Shown here piece after piece: positions 26,084 through 34,663 of a stretch of 55,377 nucleotides of DNA; within the stretch, counting starts at the first letter, position 1, and every line of letters starts with the position of its first letter. The notes under the pieces are model-generated. The model was not told the DNA's origin. It saw only the letters and a program-made list of their open reading frames with translations, and did no database searches. Source of the DNA: Bacteroidales bacterium (GTDB taxonomy: Bacteria; Bacteroidota; Bacteroidia; Bacteroidales; UBA7960); the NCBI GenBank assembly GCA_003560165.1, contig PWJC01000027.1, positions 1 to 55,377 on the forward strand. Direction: 5' to 3'. The position numbers and the translations under genes were made by a program.

Positions 26084-27724
26084 TCAAAACGAAACGGCCG
26101 AGGTGTATCCCTTGTAGTGAACCAGCAGACGCCGGCCCGGTCCAAACTGCTCCATGCCTAGCTTCAGGATGTTGGCATCGCTCACCTCCACTACAAAATA
26201 TTGCTCAATTCCGGAATCCGGTCCCATTATTTTGTAGTAAAGGTAATCAATGTATTTGTGTATCGTCGCTTTATCCGTCTGATTCTGATCCTTTGCAGGA
26301 TTCTGCCGGATCACTATTTTCAGGGTGTCGTTTCCTCCATCCATGATGTCGAAAGTGGGCAGAACCACCAGCGGATAGGGGCTTAAAAAATAATCTGCCT
26401 GGGGGATGCCAACACCATGGGCATAATCATAATAGGGATACAGGGTCGAACTCCTTTCAATGGCCCTGAACACATCCATATTTGTCCAGGACGGGTTCAT
26501 CTGCCAAAGGCAGGCGGCAAAACCCGCAACCAGCGGGCTGGCAAAGGAGGTTCCGCGGGGGGTTGCCAGCCCGCGCCTGCCGGCAGCAACCACCGTACCA
26601 AGTGCGCTCACATTGGGCTTGAGGCGCCCGTCGGCAGTGGGCCCCGTTGAACTATAGGGTGCCCGCAACAGGGAGGGGAAAGACAAGGCCCCCACCGTAA
26701 GCACACTGTCAGCATCTGCCGGGGTTACCACAATTCGCCATTTCTCATTGTTTCCCTCGTTGCCAGCCGCATTGATGATCAGGATGCCCTTGGAGGCGGC
26801 AATGTGGGCAGCTCTGGCAACCAGGGAGGTTTGCCCGTCCATTTGTTCCGGAAAATAGCGGTGAAACACATAACCCAGCGAAGAATTGATGATGTGTGCA
26901 CCATGGCGGTCGGCCCATTCGACTGCAGCCAGCCAGTACTTCTCCTCCACCAGCAATTCGCGGAAAATTTCGGTGCGGGCCAGAAGAAATTCGGCCCCCG
27001 TGGCCAATCCCATCGGAAGCCCGTCCAGCATCCCGCCAATGACCGACAGCACCATGGTGCCATGGCTGCCCGAGGTGAACACGTTTTCCTGCGAACGGTG
27101 GAAATCCCAGCTTCCAATGATGCGTCCCTGCCCGATGATGTGTGCAAAAGCAGGATGTTCCTCCACACCCGAAAAGCCCGAATCAAATATGGCAATCCGT
27201 ATGCTCCGGCCGTCAAATCCATGGGCGGCAAAGGCCTGTCCGGACATATGCCGTATTTGCTGCGAAAGCAAGGCCGAATCGGGTACTTCGAAACCGGCCT
27301 GGCTGACCGGTTCAGCCTTTGCAGCTGCCGGGATCAACCGCATCGATACAGGGATGACCTTCTTCACAAAGTCGAGGGTCTCCAGTTGGATGGCCTCACC
27401 CGCAGACAGCCTGACATGGGCGGCGTTCAGCCACCTAGACACCACGGAGGGAGCCCCCGCCAGGGAGGTGAGTGAGTCGAGGTAGTCGGCCCTGACCGGG
27501 AAATCAAGGCTGTCGTAAAGGCAAAGCCCAAGCGACAGTCTGCGCCCGATGGCGTTTTCGTGAAAATAGGCATGGGGGTCAAATTCCACCCCTTGTTTGT
27601 CGGTGAAGAAAACCCAGAACCCGTCAGCCATTCCCGGATCAGGGCCCTGATGGGAAAACCTGGTCCAGGCCTGGAAGGCAGACAACAGCAGGATCAACAG
27701 AAGGAAGAGGGCGTGTCTGAACAT
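26084..27724 (-). CDS. S8-family (subtilisin-like) serine protease, secreted
   Basis: The 546-residue protein has a signal peptide (FRHALFLLLILLLSAFQAW) and a subtilase domain with the full catalytic triad: Asp in IAIFDSGFSG (about residue 180), His in SGSHGTMVLSV (about 222), and Ser in RGTSFASPLVAGFA (about 390). The oxyanion asparagine is in INAAGNEGNN. The C-terminal region (about 460-546) is beta-rich and shows no clear T9SS sorting domain. The gene starts 8 bp after porQ, so the two are co-transcribed. Confidence 0.92.
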   Translation of the reverse strand: MFRHALFLLLILLLSAFQAWTRFSHQGPDPGMADGFWVFFTDKQGVEFDPHAYFHENAIGRRLSLGLCLYDSLDFPVRADYLDSLTSLAGAPSVVSRWLNAAHVRLSAGEAIQLETLDFVKKVIPVSMRLIPAAAKAEPVSQAGFEVPDSALLSQQIRHMSGQAFAAHGFDGRSIRIAIFDSGFSGVEEHPAFAHIIGQGRIIGSWDFHRSQENVFTSGSHGTMVLSVIGGMLDGLPMGLATGAEFLLARTEIFRELLVEEKYWLAAVEWADRHGAHIINSSLGYVFHRYFPEQMDGQTSLVARAAHIAASKGILIINAAGNEGNNEKWRIVVTPADADSVLTVGALSFPSLLRAPYSSTGPTADGRLKPNVSALGTVVAAGRRGLATPRGTSFASPLVAGFAACLWQMNPSWTNMDVFRAIERSSTLYPYYDYAHGVGIPQADYFLSPYPLVVLPTFDIMDGGNDTLKIVIRQNPAKDQNQTDKATIHKYIDYLYYKIMGPDSGIEQYFVVEVSDANILKLGMEQFGPGRRLLVHYKGYTSAVSF

Positions 27725-27732
27725 CAGCAGGG

Positions 27733-28833
27733 CTATTGAGTTTGTGTTTGCCGGTCGTTGCTGCCCTGAAACAGATCGGGCAGGCTGGTGCTGATCGAAA
27801 GATGGTTTGGGGCACCCGCGAGGTGATAATTTGACCGGCCGTAGTTGAGGTGGAAACGCGAAATCCGGATACCGAATCCCCAGGAAAAACCCACCGTAGA
27901 CAAACGGGAGGCTACCTTCATTTCCTGGCGGCGGCGATAATTATACCCTGCCCTGAAAGAAAAATTCTCAAGGGGGATGAATTCGACCCCAAATACCAGG
28001 TGGCGCATGGTTTTATCGGCCAGGCTGCCCAGCCAGTCATCGGATTCCTGGATGCCACCTTGACTTTCAAAGAACTGATTATGACCCAGGGGTGGCTCGT
28101 AGGTAAGGTCGGGGCGGTGAAGGTTGTTGGCCACCAGAGAAAACCGAAAAGGCGCATTGGCCAGCTTCTTTGAGATGCCGAACACCAGGTCGAATGGCAG
28201 GCTCTCCCGGTTGCCATTGTGATAATAGGTCAGCTGCCTCCCCATGTGCCGGGCCACCAGGGCAGCCGACAATTGTTGTTCTTCGTGTACATACCCCAGA
28301 GAGACATCCACAGCCAGGCCCAGGGAGCGGTAGATGTCGAAAGCAGAATAGATCAGCTTCAGGTTGCTGCCCAGCGAAAAGGACTCATTTAGCATCCTGC
28401 CCCATCCCAGCTGCAGGCTGTACTCACCGGCAGTAAACTCCCCCCCGGTATGCCCGGTTTCATCAGCCAGGGTAAACCGGCCGTAATCGATGTATTGTAT
28501 CGAGGCGCTGAAAGAGCCAAGGCGGGGAAAGTGACGGGCAAACGCAAGGGTGCCGTAATTGATGTCGTCGAAGTAATCAACCACGTTCAGCGAAAGATGA
28601 CCTGTCATGTCAGGGTTCAGCAGGGAAGGATAAACCAGGGCCATGCCAAGATCGTGATCGTCAAAGGGGACCCCATGGCCTCCCAGGGCAGTGATCCTGG
28701 CAGTGGGAGAAAGGTTCAGGAATTCATACACCCTGCCGGCCTGCTGCCCGCTGAGCACCCCCGCATTCAAAATCAGCAGGAAAAACAAACACAGGGAAAA
28801 ATATTTTCTAACCAACACAGTTGAAACGCTCAA
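27733..28833 (-). CDS. porQ: Type IX secretion system protein PorQ
   Basis: PorQ is an outer-membrane beta-barrel component of the type IX secretion attachment complex in Bacteroidota. This 366-residue protein has a signal peptide (about residues 10-29), then YEFLNLSPTARITALGGHG, the characteristic start of PorQ/PorV-like barrels, followed by repeated strands ending in FHLNYGRSNY. The frame has no ATG; the start is TTG at 28833 or GTG at 28818. It follows coaE by 83 bp and precedes the S8 protease by 8 bp. Its presence indicates a T9SS, although the other core genes lie outside this window. Confidence 0.88.
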   Translation of the reverse strand: MSVSTVLVRKYFSLCLFFLLILNAGVLSGQQAGRVYEFLNLSPTARITALGGHGVPFDDHDLGMALVYPSLLNPDMTGHLSLNVVDYFDDINYGTLAFARHFPRLGSFSASIQYIDYGRFTLADETGHTGGEFTAGEYSLQLGWGRMLNESFSLGSNLKLIYSAFDIYRSLGLAVDVSLGYVHEEQQLSAALVARHMGRQLTYYHNGNRESLPFDLVFGISKKLANAPFRFSLVANNLHRPDLTYEPPLGHNQFFESQGGIQESDDWLGSLADKTMRHLVFGVEFIPLENFSFRAGYNYRRRQEMKVASRLSTVGFSWGFGIRISRFHLNYGRSNYHLAGAPNHLSISTSLPDLFQGSNDRQTQTQ

Positions 28834-28916
28834 AGCAGTTGTCGTTGTTCATTCCTTAACGCCGTAACACAACGGCTTATTACATGCGGAGGCAGTTTCA
28901 TTCGCCCGGGCAGCGT

Positions 28917-29507
28917 TCAGCGGGAAATTCCGAGCAACTGATCGTGAACCTTCAATACCTGGGGAATCAGCAGGTCATTGCCGTTGTTGGCGATGAGGTA
29001 ATCGGCATGGGGGCGTTTCAGGTCTTCGTCCATCTGATGCCGCACTCGTTTCATCACCGCATCCGAAGACACCCCATCTCTGCTACAAACCCGTTCAATG
29101 CGCAGCTCCAGCGGGGCCGTTACCAGAATCACCCGATGAAACTGTTCTGCCTGTCCGCTTTCAAACAATATGGCAGCTTCCTGAATCACATAGTGATGTC
29201 CTTGTCTGGCCCTGACCCATTTGCGAAAATCCTCGCGCACCAGGGGATGGATCAGGGCGTTGAGCCGGGCGAGCCCCGAGGGATCTCCAAAAACCAGTGA
29301 TGCCAGCTTTTTCCTGTCGATGCTGCCCCGGGGGTCGACGACCTCAGGGCCGAACAATTCCTCAACCTGCTTTTGCACTGTGGGTTGATTCAGAAAGAAT
29401 CTCCCCTTTTCGTCGGCAGAATAAACCGGCACCCCGAGCAGTCCAAACAACCGGGCTGCAGTTGTTTTACCACTGCCAATATTTCCTGTCAGGCCAACAA
29501 GCAACAT
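28917..29507 (-). CDS. coaE: Dephospho-CoA kinase
   Basis: CoaE phosphorylates dephospho-CoA in the last step of CoA synthesis. From the ATG at 29507 the protein has 196 residues with the P-loop GLTGNIGSGKTTAA, the LGVPVYSADE region for substrate binding, and a lid region with RDGVSSDAVMKRVRHQ. The frame extends upstream to 29633, but those codons lie in the ybbR 3' end and the intergenic gap and are not used. It is the fourth gene after nusB - yajC - ybbR. Confidence 0.95.
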   Translation of the reverse strand: MLLVGLTGNIGSGKTTAARLFGLLGVPVYSADEKGRFFLNQPTVQKQVEELFGPEVVDPRGSIDRKKLASLVFGDPSGLARLNALIHPLVREDFRKWVRARQGHHYVIQEAAILFESGQAEQFHRVILVTAPLELRIERVCSRDGVSSDAVMKRVRHQMDEDLKRPHADYLIANNGNDLLIPQVLKVHDQLLGISR

Positions 29508-29542
29508 ATCCGCTCCATTTGGTTGTGGCCTGCTATGCCTTC

Positions 29543-29558
29543 GCCGGGAAAACCCGGC
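29543..29558. promoter_or_regulatory. Small stem-loop between ybbR and coaE
   Basis: GCCGGG, loop AAAA, CCCGGC: a perfect 6-bp GC stem in the 70-bp gap. On the minus strand it lies about 36 nt before the coaE ATG and has no T-run after it, so it is not a classic terminator. It may modulate coaE expression or mRNA stability; role unproven. Confidence 0.35.
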
Positions 29559-29577
29559 AGCAGAGCCAGGCTTTTTA

Positions 29578-30585
29578 TTATTCAAGGATAAGGTATTCGA
29601 CGTTTGCAGGCGAGATATAGAGTATCTGAACAAAACCGGGATGATTTTCTAGCCTCACCGGCAGTCGCTCGCCCGAAAGCCCGGGTGTTTCCGGGCAACT
29701 GACCACGACTTCGAACATCTCCTGGTCTACGGCAGCATAATCCTGTAGGGCAACCAGATAGGACACCGTCACCCTCGAAGGGAACAGCCTGATATCCCTC
29801 GGAATAATGCCTTCGGGGCAGACAACCTGAATGGGAAGCTCCAGAGAGGATTCGGTAAATTCGGCAATGGGTACCTCAACAGAAACCTGTTTTACATCCA
29901 GTTCGAGAGAGGGGATGTTTTCAGGCAGGGCTATGTCGAGCCTGGCCCTGGTAGTCTGCCTGAGATTGCGGGCCTCCCAGCGAACAGTCTGGAGCCGTGA
30001 CAGGGTATCCAGGACGGTCTTCGGACCGGTAAGCTGCACCGAATCGGGGCTGATCTCCAATTCGCCGTATTGATCAAAGCGTGGTTCAAAGGTAATATCG
30101 GCCTGCAATTCGACCGGAATGCGTTTTGTGGCCGAGGGTGCCAACTCGATGAAAACAGTATCCGGGTTGACCTGTGTGATACGCTCCCACGGATTGGCCT
30201 CTTCCTGTAATCTTTCTCTGGCCAGCGTATTGCTGAGGTAATGAACCCGGCGGCCGTTACGCTGAAGGCTGGGCAATGAGGGGATCTCCAACCGGAGGGC
30301 TTCGCCTGTGGAGAACAGCCCGGCCTGAATCAGCCGGACACCGGTAGTCTCGAGCATGTAATGGATCACCGAATCGCTTTGTCCGGCAATGACCATGCCT
30401 TCGGGAACATCTTCAAAGACAACGGACCTGCTGAACAAAGACTGGTTTTCCTGAGACAATTTGATGAACAGCCAGAAAACTGCGCTGCATACAACGCATA
30501 CCACGAAGATGTAGACCTTCCGTTTGGTGGCCGCCTCTCCCGGGGTCAGGCCATCGCGTTTGCGCCACAGTAGCTTCCAGTTCAT
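29578..30585 (-). CDS. YbbR-domain membrane-anchored protein
   Basis: The 335-residue protein has an N-terminal cytoplasmic stretch, one transmembrane helix (about residues 27-43: VYIFVVCVVCSAVFWLFIKL), then an extracytoplasmic region with YbbR-like beta domains (FEPRFDQYGELEISPDSVQL is typical). In Firmicutes YbbR proteins (CdaR) regulate the diadenylate cyclase CdaA, which this organism also has at 14.3 kb, but here the gene is in the nusB - yajC - coaE cluster. A c-di-AMP link is inference. Its ATG directly abuts the yajC stop. Confidence 0.85.
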   Translation of the reverse strand: MNWKLLWRKRDGLTPGEAATKRKVYIFVVCVVCSAVFWLFIKLSQENQSLFSRSVVFEDVPEGMVIAGQSDSVIHYMLETTGVRLIQAGLFSTGEALRLEIPSLPSLQRNGRRVHYLSNTLARERLQEEANPWERITQVNPDTVFIELAPSATKRIPVELQADITFEPRFDQYGELEISPDSVQLTGPKTVLDTLSRLQTVRWEARNLRQTTRARLDIALPENIPSLELDVKQVSVEVPIAEFTESSLELPIQVVCPEGIIPRDIRLFPSRVTVSYLVALQDYAAVDQEMFEVVVSCPETPGLSGERLPVRLENHPGFVQILYISPANVEYLILE

Positions 30586-30909
30586 TTAACGTTTGTCGCC
30601 AAGCTGTTCCGATGCTCCGTCCATCGCCACAGCCGACCTTTCGATCTTCAGCCTGTTGCCACCTTCTACCTCGATGGTAAATGTTCTCTCCTGTTCCTCT
30701 ATGATCTTTCCATGAATTCCGCCAATGGTAATGATCTTGTCTCCCTTGCGCAAATTTTCGCGGTATTTGCGTAGTTGCTTCTGTTTTTTCATCTGCGGGC
30801 GGATAAAAAACATGTAGAATACCAAAACTATCAGGATCAGGGGGAGAAAAGCACCCAGCCCACCTCCATTTTCAGGGGATGCCATCAAAATAACAGAAAG
30901 AAAGTTCAT
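30586..30909 (-). CDS. yajC: Sec translocon auxiliary subunit YajC
   Basis: From the ATG at 30909 the protein has 107 residues: one N-terminal transmembrane helix (about residues 20-40, LPLILIVLVFYMFFIRPQMKK) followed by a small cytoplasmic domain with RKGDKIITIGGIHGKIIE, which is diagnostic for YajC. It associates with SecDF-YidC. It lies 49 bp after nusB and its stop immediately precedes the ybbR start codon. Confidence 0.95.
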   Translation of the reverse strand: MNFLSVILMASPENGGGLGAFLPLILIVLVFYMFFIRPQMKKQKQLRKYRENLRKGDKIITIGGIHGKIIEEQERTFTIEVEGGNRLKIERSAVAMDGASEQLGDKR

Positions 30910-30958
30910 CGCTTGGAGTTTTTGTTTACACCTTATTGGCAAAAGCAAAGTTAATAAA

Positions 30959-31912
30959 TCATTCCGATGCGGGAGCCGAAAAACCTGTCTCATGGGCCCC
31001 TATCTTCCCATCCCTGACAAATTCCTCGACCAGTTTGTCCAATACCCCATTTACAAACACTTTGCTCTTCGGGGTACTGTACATTTTTGACAACTCGATG
31101 TATTCGTTCAGGCTGACCTTTACGGGGATCTCGGGGAACTTCAAAATTTCGGAAAGGGCCATTTCCATAATGATGATGTCCATGATGGCAATGCGTTCAA
31201 TGTCCCAGTTTTTTGTTTTTGCCGAGATGATCCGATCAAAATGATCGTGGTTCAAAATGGTTTTCCGGAAAAGCTCCAGGGCAAAACGGCGATCGTCCTC
31301 TTCCTTGAACAGTTTCATGAGCTGGAGTTGCCCACCGGCTTCGACCGACAATTTCAGAGTTTTGATAATCATTTTATTAACAAGCTCCCAGTCGTCCAGC
31401 CAGTAAATAGATTTTTCCTCATAGAAATGATGCAGCAGTTCGAAGGGCAGAATGTCTCTTTTGAACATTTTCAGCACAAAACGGGTATCTTCTCCCAGAT
31501 CGTGCTGTGTTGTTTCGAGGTATTCCCAGTAATAGGGTTGCTGCCTGATCCTGGCCAGCAGCTTGCGGACCAGATCCCGGTCGTTGGACCAACTGATCCT
31601 TTTCTGGCTGGCCAGCTTCTGAAGCCGGACATCTCCGGCGATCTTGACCAGGCATTTGTTTTCGAGAAAGGCCCTTTTGGGATGCAGGTCTTCGTGTGTG
31701 GGGAGCCGCTTTAAAAGATTGTCTTCCATGGTCCTTTCCTCCTGGACCAGGAGTTCGGCCAGCAGGCTTAACTGATAGATATACAGATCATAAATCTTCT
31801 CGATACCGAAAAAAAGCTGTTTCTCGCCAGCAGCCAGGTCGTGCTCATGGGATTGATAAAACGCATAGAGGCTTTGCAGTACCTTCACTCGCAGATGCCT
31901 TCTGTTTAACAT
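30959..31912 (-). CDS. nusB: Transcription antitermination factor NusB (long form)
   Basis: At 317 residues this is longer than the usual 140-residue NusB but typical for Bacteroidota. The N-terminus (RRHLRVKVLQSLYAF) and the C-terminal NusB core (IERIAIMDIIIMEMALSEI, then KVSLNEYIELSKMYSTPKSK and VNGVLDKLVEE) are clear; the middle is a lineage-specific insertion. NusB joins the rRNA antitermination complex. It leads the nusB - yajC - ybbR - coaE - porQ - S8 - barrel run and has an exact -7 box upstream. Confidence 0.94.
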   Translation of the reverse strand: MLNRRHLRVKVLQSLYAFYQSHEHDLAAGEKQLFFGIEKIYDLYIYQLSLLAELLVQEERTMEDNLLKRLPTHEDLHPKRAFLENKCLVKIAGDVRLQKLASQKRISWSNDRDLVRKLLARIRQQPYYWEYLETTQHDLGEDTRFVLKMFKRDILPFELLHHFYEEKSIYWLDDWELVNKMIIKTLKLSVEAGGQLQLMKLFKEEDDRRFALELFRKTILNHDHFDRIISAKTKNWDIERIAIMDIIIMEMALSEILKFPEIPVKVSLNEYIELSKMYSTPKSKVFVNGVLDKLVEEFVRDGKIGAHETGFSAPASE

Positions 31913-31985
31913 AATTCCGGGTTCTATTTATCAGTGACGTTGGTCTGCACTCATGCCAATTGTGGCAGCGCCTGTTAAGAATAAG

Positions 31986-31993
31986 CAAAAGTA
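31986..31993 (-). promoter_or_regulatory. -7 promoter element for nusB
   Basis: TACTTTTG on the minus strand is an exact TAnnTTTG. It would give a leader of about 65-70 nt before the nusB ATG at 31912. No clear -33 TTG is seen. Confidence 0.4.
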
Positions 31994-32144
31994 AGTGAAT
32001 TTTGGTTCATACAGGGCATTTTTCCGAAGGCAGGGTCGAAGCAGGCAACCAGGTATTGCGCTTTGCCGGTTTGGCCCGGCAGGCTTTCGGGAATGTCCGG
32101 CCTGAGAAATCAAAAAAAAACCATGGTTATTTGAAGGGGTTTAT

Positions 32145-32152
32145 TAAATTTG
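32145..32152 (+). promoter_or_regulatory. -7 promoter element for the DUF3276 gene
   Basis: TAAATTTG on the plus strand is an exact TAnnTTTG and lies 31 bp before the ATG at 32184. A TTTG at 32130-32133 is too close to serve as a normal -33 box. Confidence 0.4.
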
Positions 32153-32183
32153 TTAAATAGTAGAAACAAAGAGGACGACCCAT

Positions 32184-32630
32184 ATGGAAGAATTTGACAG
32201 CAATATTCCCAGAGACGATATTTTTTCCAAATCGGTCAGGGCGGGAAAAAGGACCTACTTTTTCGATGTGAAATCCACCCGAGCCAATGAATTGTACCTG
32301 ACCATCACCGAAAGCAAACGGCGGTTCAACCAGCAAACAGGCAAGTTTTTCTACGAAAAACACAAATTATTCCTGTACCAGGAAGACTTCGACAAGTTTA
32401 GGGAGGCTTTGGAAACTTCCTTTAAAGCGGTCGAAGAACTGCAGGGCGAGATCACGCCACAGGACACCCCACCCGGCAGGCTGCAATCCGGCAGCGGCCC
32501 CGGCGAACCCCCTGCCGCAGGCACTCCTGCGGGAGAGGAAAAAGAGCAAAGCAAGGATACTGCTAAGGACGAAGAACCGGACGAAAGCAAAAAGGACAGC
32601 GCGGACCAAGAGGAGAAGGAAACACAATAG
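32184..32630 (+). CDS. PUR-alpha-like nucleic-acid-binding protein (DUF3276)
   Basis: The 148-residue protein has an N-terminal PUR domain (about residues 10-80: IFSKSVRAGKRTYFFDVK, then YLTITESKRRF and HKLFLYQEDFDKFREAL), the Bacteroidota/spirochaete family DUF3276, which binds purine-rich DNA or RNA. Residues about 88-148 form a low-complexity proline- then glutamate/lysine-rich tail that is probably disordered. It is monocistronic with its own -7 box. The targets are unknown. It ends 6 bp from the convergent kinase gene. Confidence 0.9.
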   Translation: MEEFDSNIPRDDIFSKSVRAGKRTYFFDVKSTRANELYLTITESKRRFNQQTGKFFYEKHKLFLYQEDFDKFREALETSFKAVEELQGEITPQDTPPGRLQSGSGPGEPPAAGTPAGEEKEQSKDTAKDEEPDESKKDSADQEEKETQ

Positions 32631-32636
32631 GCTCTG

Positions 32637-33398
32637 TTAGCTGTATTTCCCCAGCTTTTTATTGATCAGTTTCTGGCGGTCGCGCCGTCTTTTGTTGGCC
32701 AGGGTATAATGCTGCATCCGCCCGTATACCATGGCCTCCTCCTTTCCGGTAATGTGTGCATACTCAGCACTCATGGTACGCAACATGCCGGGAGTGGCCG
32801 AAAGCCTGGCGAAATTCCTCATCCTGTCCTCAAAATCCAGAGCCGCATCGATCCGCATCCTGTTCAGGTCTACCAGAAAGAAATCATAGGTTTGTTCCCC
32901 CGACTTTTTGATGAGGGTATTTCCCGGCGAGTGGTCTTTGAACAGTACCCCTTCTTCGTGCAATCTGTGGGTAAACCGGGTAAATTGCCTGAGTATCTCG
33001 TCCCTGCCGGGGTAGTCCGGCTGTTCTATCAGGGTGCGGAAGCTCAGGTCCTGGCTAAGGTGCTCGCTTACATAGTAAGTCCTGCCCAGCATACAGCCTC
33101 CGGCATCCTCAAAATAGGCGATGGGGGCCGGTGTGCCAATGCCTTTCGACCTCAAATACAGGGCATGCTCAAACGAGCGTCTGGCCTTCGACTTACGTAC
33201 AAAGCGGTATACCAGTCGATTCAGGAAGTTAGGTATGCGAAATGACTTGATGTTTAGTTCCTGGCCCCGGTAAGGCAGGTGTTTCACCTGGTTTCTTTTT
33301 CCGCTGCCAAGCTTACGCCCCGTCAGATCAAAACGGGCCACAGCCTCTCTGACAATTTCACCCAGGTGAGCATGTGCTGGCGAGAATACCTCATTCAT
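32637..33398 (-). CDS. Lipopolysaccharide kinase-like protein (WaaP/InaA, Kdo kinase family)
   Basis: The 253-residue protein has a degenerate protein-kinase fold: VLFKDHSPGNTLIKKSG is the catalytic loop with Asp and Asn, and YDFFLVDLNRMRI holds the metal-binding D. The N-terminal lobe has KSFRIPNFLNRLVYRFV. The family includes Kdo and heptose kinases of the LPS core. The ATG overlaps the DEAD-box helicase stop by 4 bp, so the two are translated together. The substrate here is not determined. Confidence 0.87.
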   Translation of the reverse strand: MNEVFSPAHAHLGEIVREAVARFDLTGRKLGSGKRNQVKHLPYRGQELNIKSFRIPNFLNRLVYRFVRKSKARRSFEHALYLRSKGIGTPAPIAYFEDAGGCMLGRTYYVSEHLSQDLSFRTLIEQPDYPGRDEILRQFTRFTHRLHEEGVLFKDHSPGNTLIKKSGEQTYDFFLVDLNRMRIDAALDFEDRMRNFARLSATPGMLRTMSAEYAHITGKEEAMVYGRMQHYTLANKRRRDRQKLINKKLGKYS

Positions 33399-34627
33399 CT
33401 CATCCTGAAGTTTTTTCTCTGCTGCCTCCCTTTCCGGACAAAACCTTTCTTCCCGCCACTATAAGCAGGGGCTTTCTCAGGTTCATAGGCAGGGCCGTCA
33501 CCCATGCCTTCGGGAAGACGGGGCTTTACAACAGACTTTCCAAGCAGCTTTTCGATGGCGGCAAACTTTCGCTGTTCAAGGGGGCTGATGAGTGTACAGG
33601 CCCTGCCCTGGGTTTCGGCGCGTGCGGTGCGACCGATCCGGTGCACATAGTCTTCGGCATCGTGGGGCACGTTGTAATTGATGACCATGTCGATGTCTTC
33701 CACGTCAATCCCCCGCGAAATGATGTCGGTGGCCACCAGGATACGCACCTGCCTGCTCTTGAATTGGTTCATGACCGTTTCCCTTTCGTGCTGCTCCAGG
33801 TCGGAGTGAATCTCCTCGACCGAAAGCTTTTGCTTTTTCAGGTGACGGCTCAGTTGCTTCACCCCCACCTTGGTATCGCCGAAAATCAGTATGCTTTTCA
33901 TGGCCTGATCGGAGATAAGGTATGAGATCATGGGTGTTTTTTGTTCTTCGTACACCACATAGGCTTCCTGACGTATTTTTTCGGGAGGAGTGGCCAACCC
34001 GATATTGATCTCCTTCGGATTGACAAGGATGCGACGGCTGAGTTCCCTGATCCGGGGAGGCATCGTGGCAGAAAACAGCAGGCTTTGCCTGTTTTTGTTT
34101 ATAAAGGAAATGATCTTCATGATATCGTCGTGGAACCCCATGTCCAGCATCCGGTCGGCCTCGTCGAGAACAAGGAAATCGAGTTTGCTCAGATCTACAT
34201 AGCCGAGGTTCAGATGGCTGATCATGCGGCCCGGGGTACATACCACCATATCGACGCCGCTAATGAGTGCTCTCTTTTCGTTCGAATACACGGCACCAGT
34301 CCCCCCACCGTAAACAGCCAGTGAACTTACCGGGGCAAAATACCCGAAACCTTCCATCTGCTGGGCGATCTGTACGGCCAGTTCACGGGTGGGAACAATG
34401 ATCAGGGCCCTTATGTGATCGCGTTCGGGCGAGTTGATGATGCGATGAATGATGGGCAGCAGAAACGCAGCGGTTTTTCCTGTACCCGTCTGGGCACAGC
34501 CAATCACATCATGTCCTTTCATGATCTGGGGGATTACCTCTTGCTGAACGGGGGTGGCCGTTTTGAACTGCATCGCCTCGATGCCGTCCATGAGCCGGTT
34601 GTCTAATCCAAAGGAAGAAAATTTCAA
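33395..34627 (-). CDS. DEAD-box ATP-dependent RNA helicase (RhlE-like)
   Basis: The 410-residue protein has all helicase core motifs: Q motif (FKTATPVQQEVIP), Walker A AQTGTGKTAAF, motif Ib VCTPGRMISHL, DEAD (LVLDEADRMLDMGF), SAT (LLFSATMP), and the C-terminal RGIDVEDIDMVINY and HRIGRTAR. The short basic tail (GKKGFVRKGRQQRKNFRMR) is typical of RhlE/DeaD RNA helicases. The start codon is TTG at 34627; no nearby ATG fits the conserved N-terminus. It probably acts in ribosome assembly or RNA turnover. Confidence 0.93.
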   Translation of the reverse strand: MKFSSFGLDNRLMDGIEAMQFKTATPVQQEVIPQIMKGHDVIGCAQTGTGKTAAFLLPIIHRIINSPERDHIRALIIVPTRELAVQIAQQMEGFGYFAPVSSLAVYGGGTGAVYSNEKRALISGVDMVVCTPGRMISHLNLGYVDLSKLDFLVLDEADRMLDMGFHDDIMKIISFINKNRQSLLFSATMPPRIRELSRRILVNPKEINIGLATPPEKIRQEAYVVYEEQKTPMISYLISDQAMKSILIFGDTKVGVKQLSRHLKKQKLSVEEIHSDLEQHERETVMNQFKSRQVRILVATDIISRGIDVEDIDMVINYNVPHDAEDYVHRIGRTARAETQGRACTLISPLEQRKFAAIEKLLGKSVVKPRLPEGMGDGPAYEPEKAPAYSGGKKGFVRKGRQQRKNFRMR

Positions 34628-34663
34628 CTTTGTAAAGTTTTAAAACGTTCATATAATCCGGTC

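Larger units (their letters stand above)
31913..32183. other. Divergent intergenic region between nusB and the DUF3276 gene
   Basis: This 271-bp gap holds two outward-facing -7 elements (listed separately) and two short hairpins, one of TGCCA/TGGCA near 31954-31967 and one of GCCGG/CCGGC near 32067-32082. I see no small gene or RNA gene that I can support. Confidence 0.5.

Noticed and set aside
26084-27724. S8 protease as a T9SS cargo protein
   Set aside because: I could not find a clear C-terminal T9SS sorting domain; the end is short and not of the usual form.
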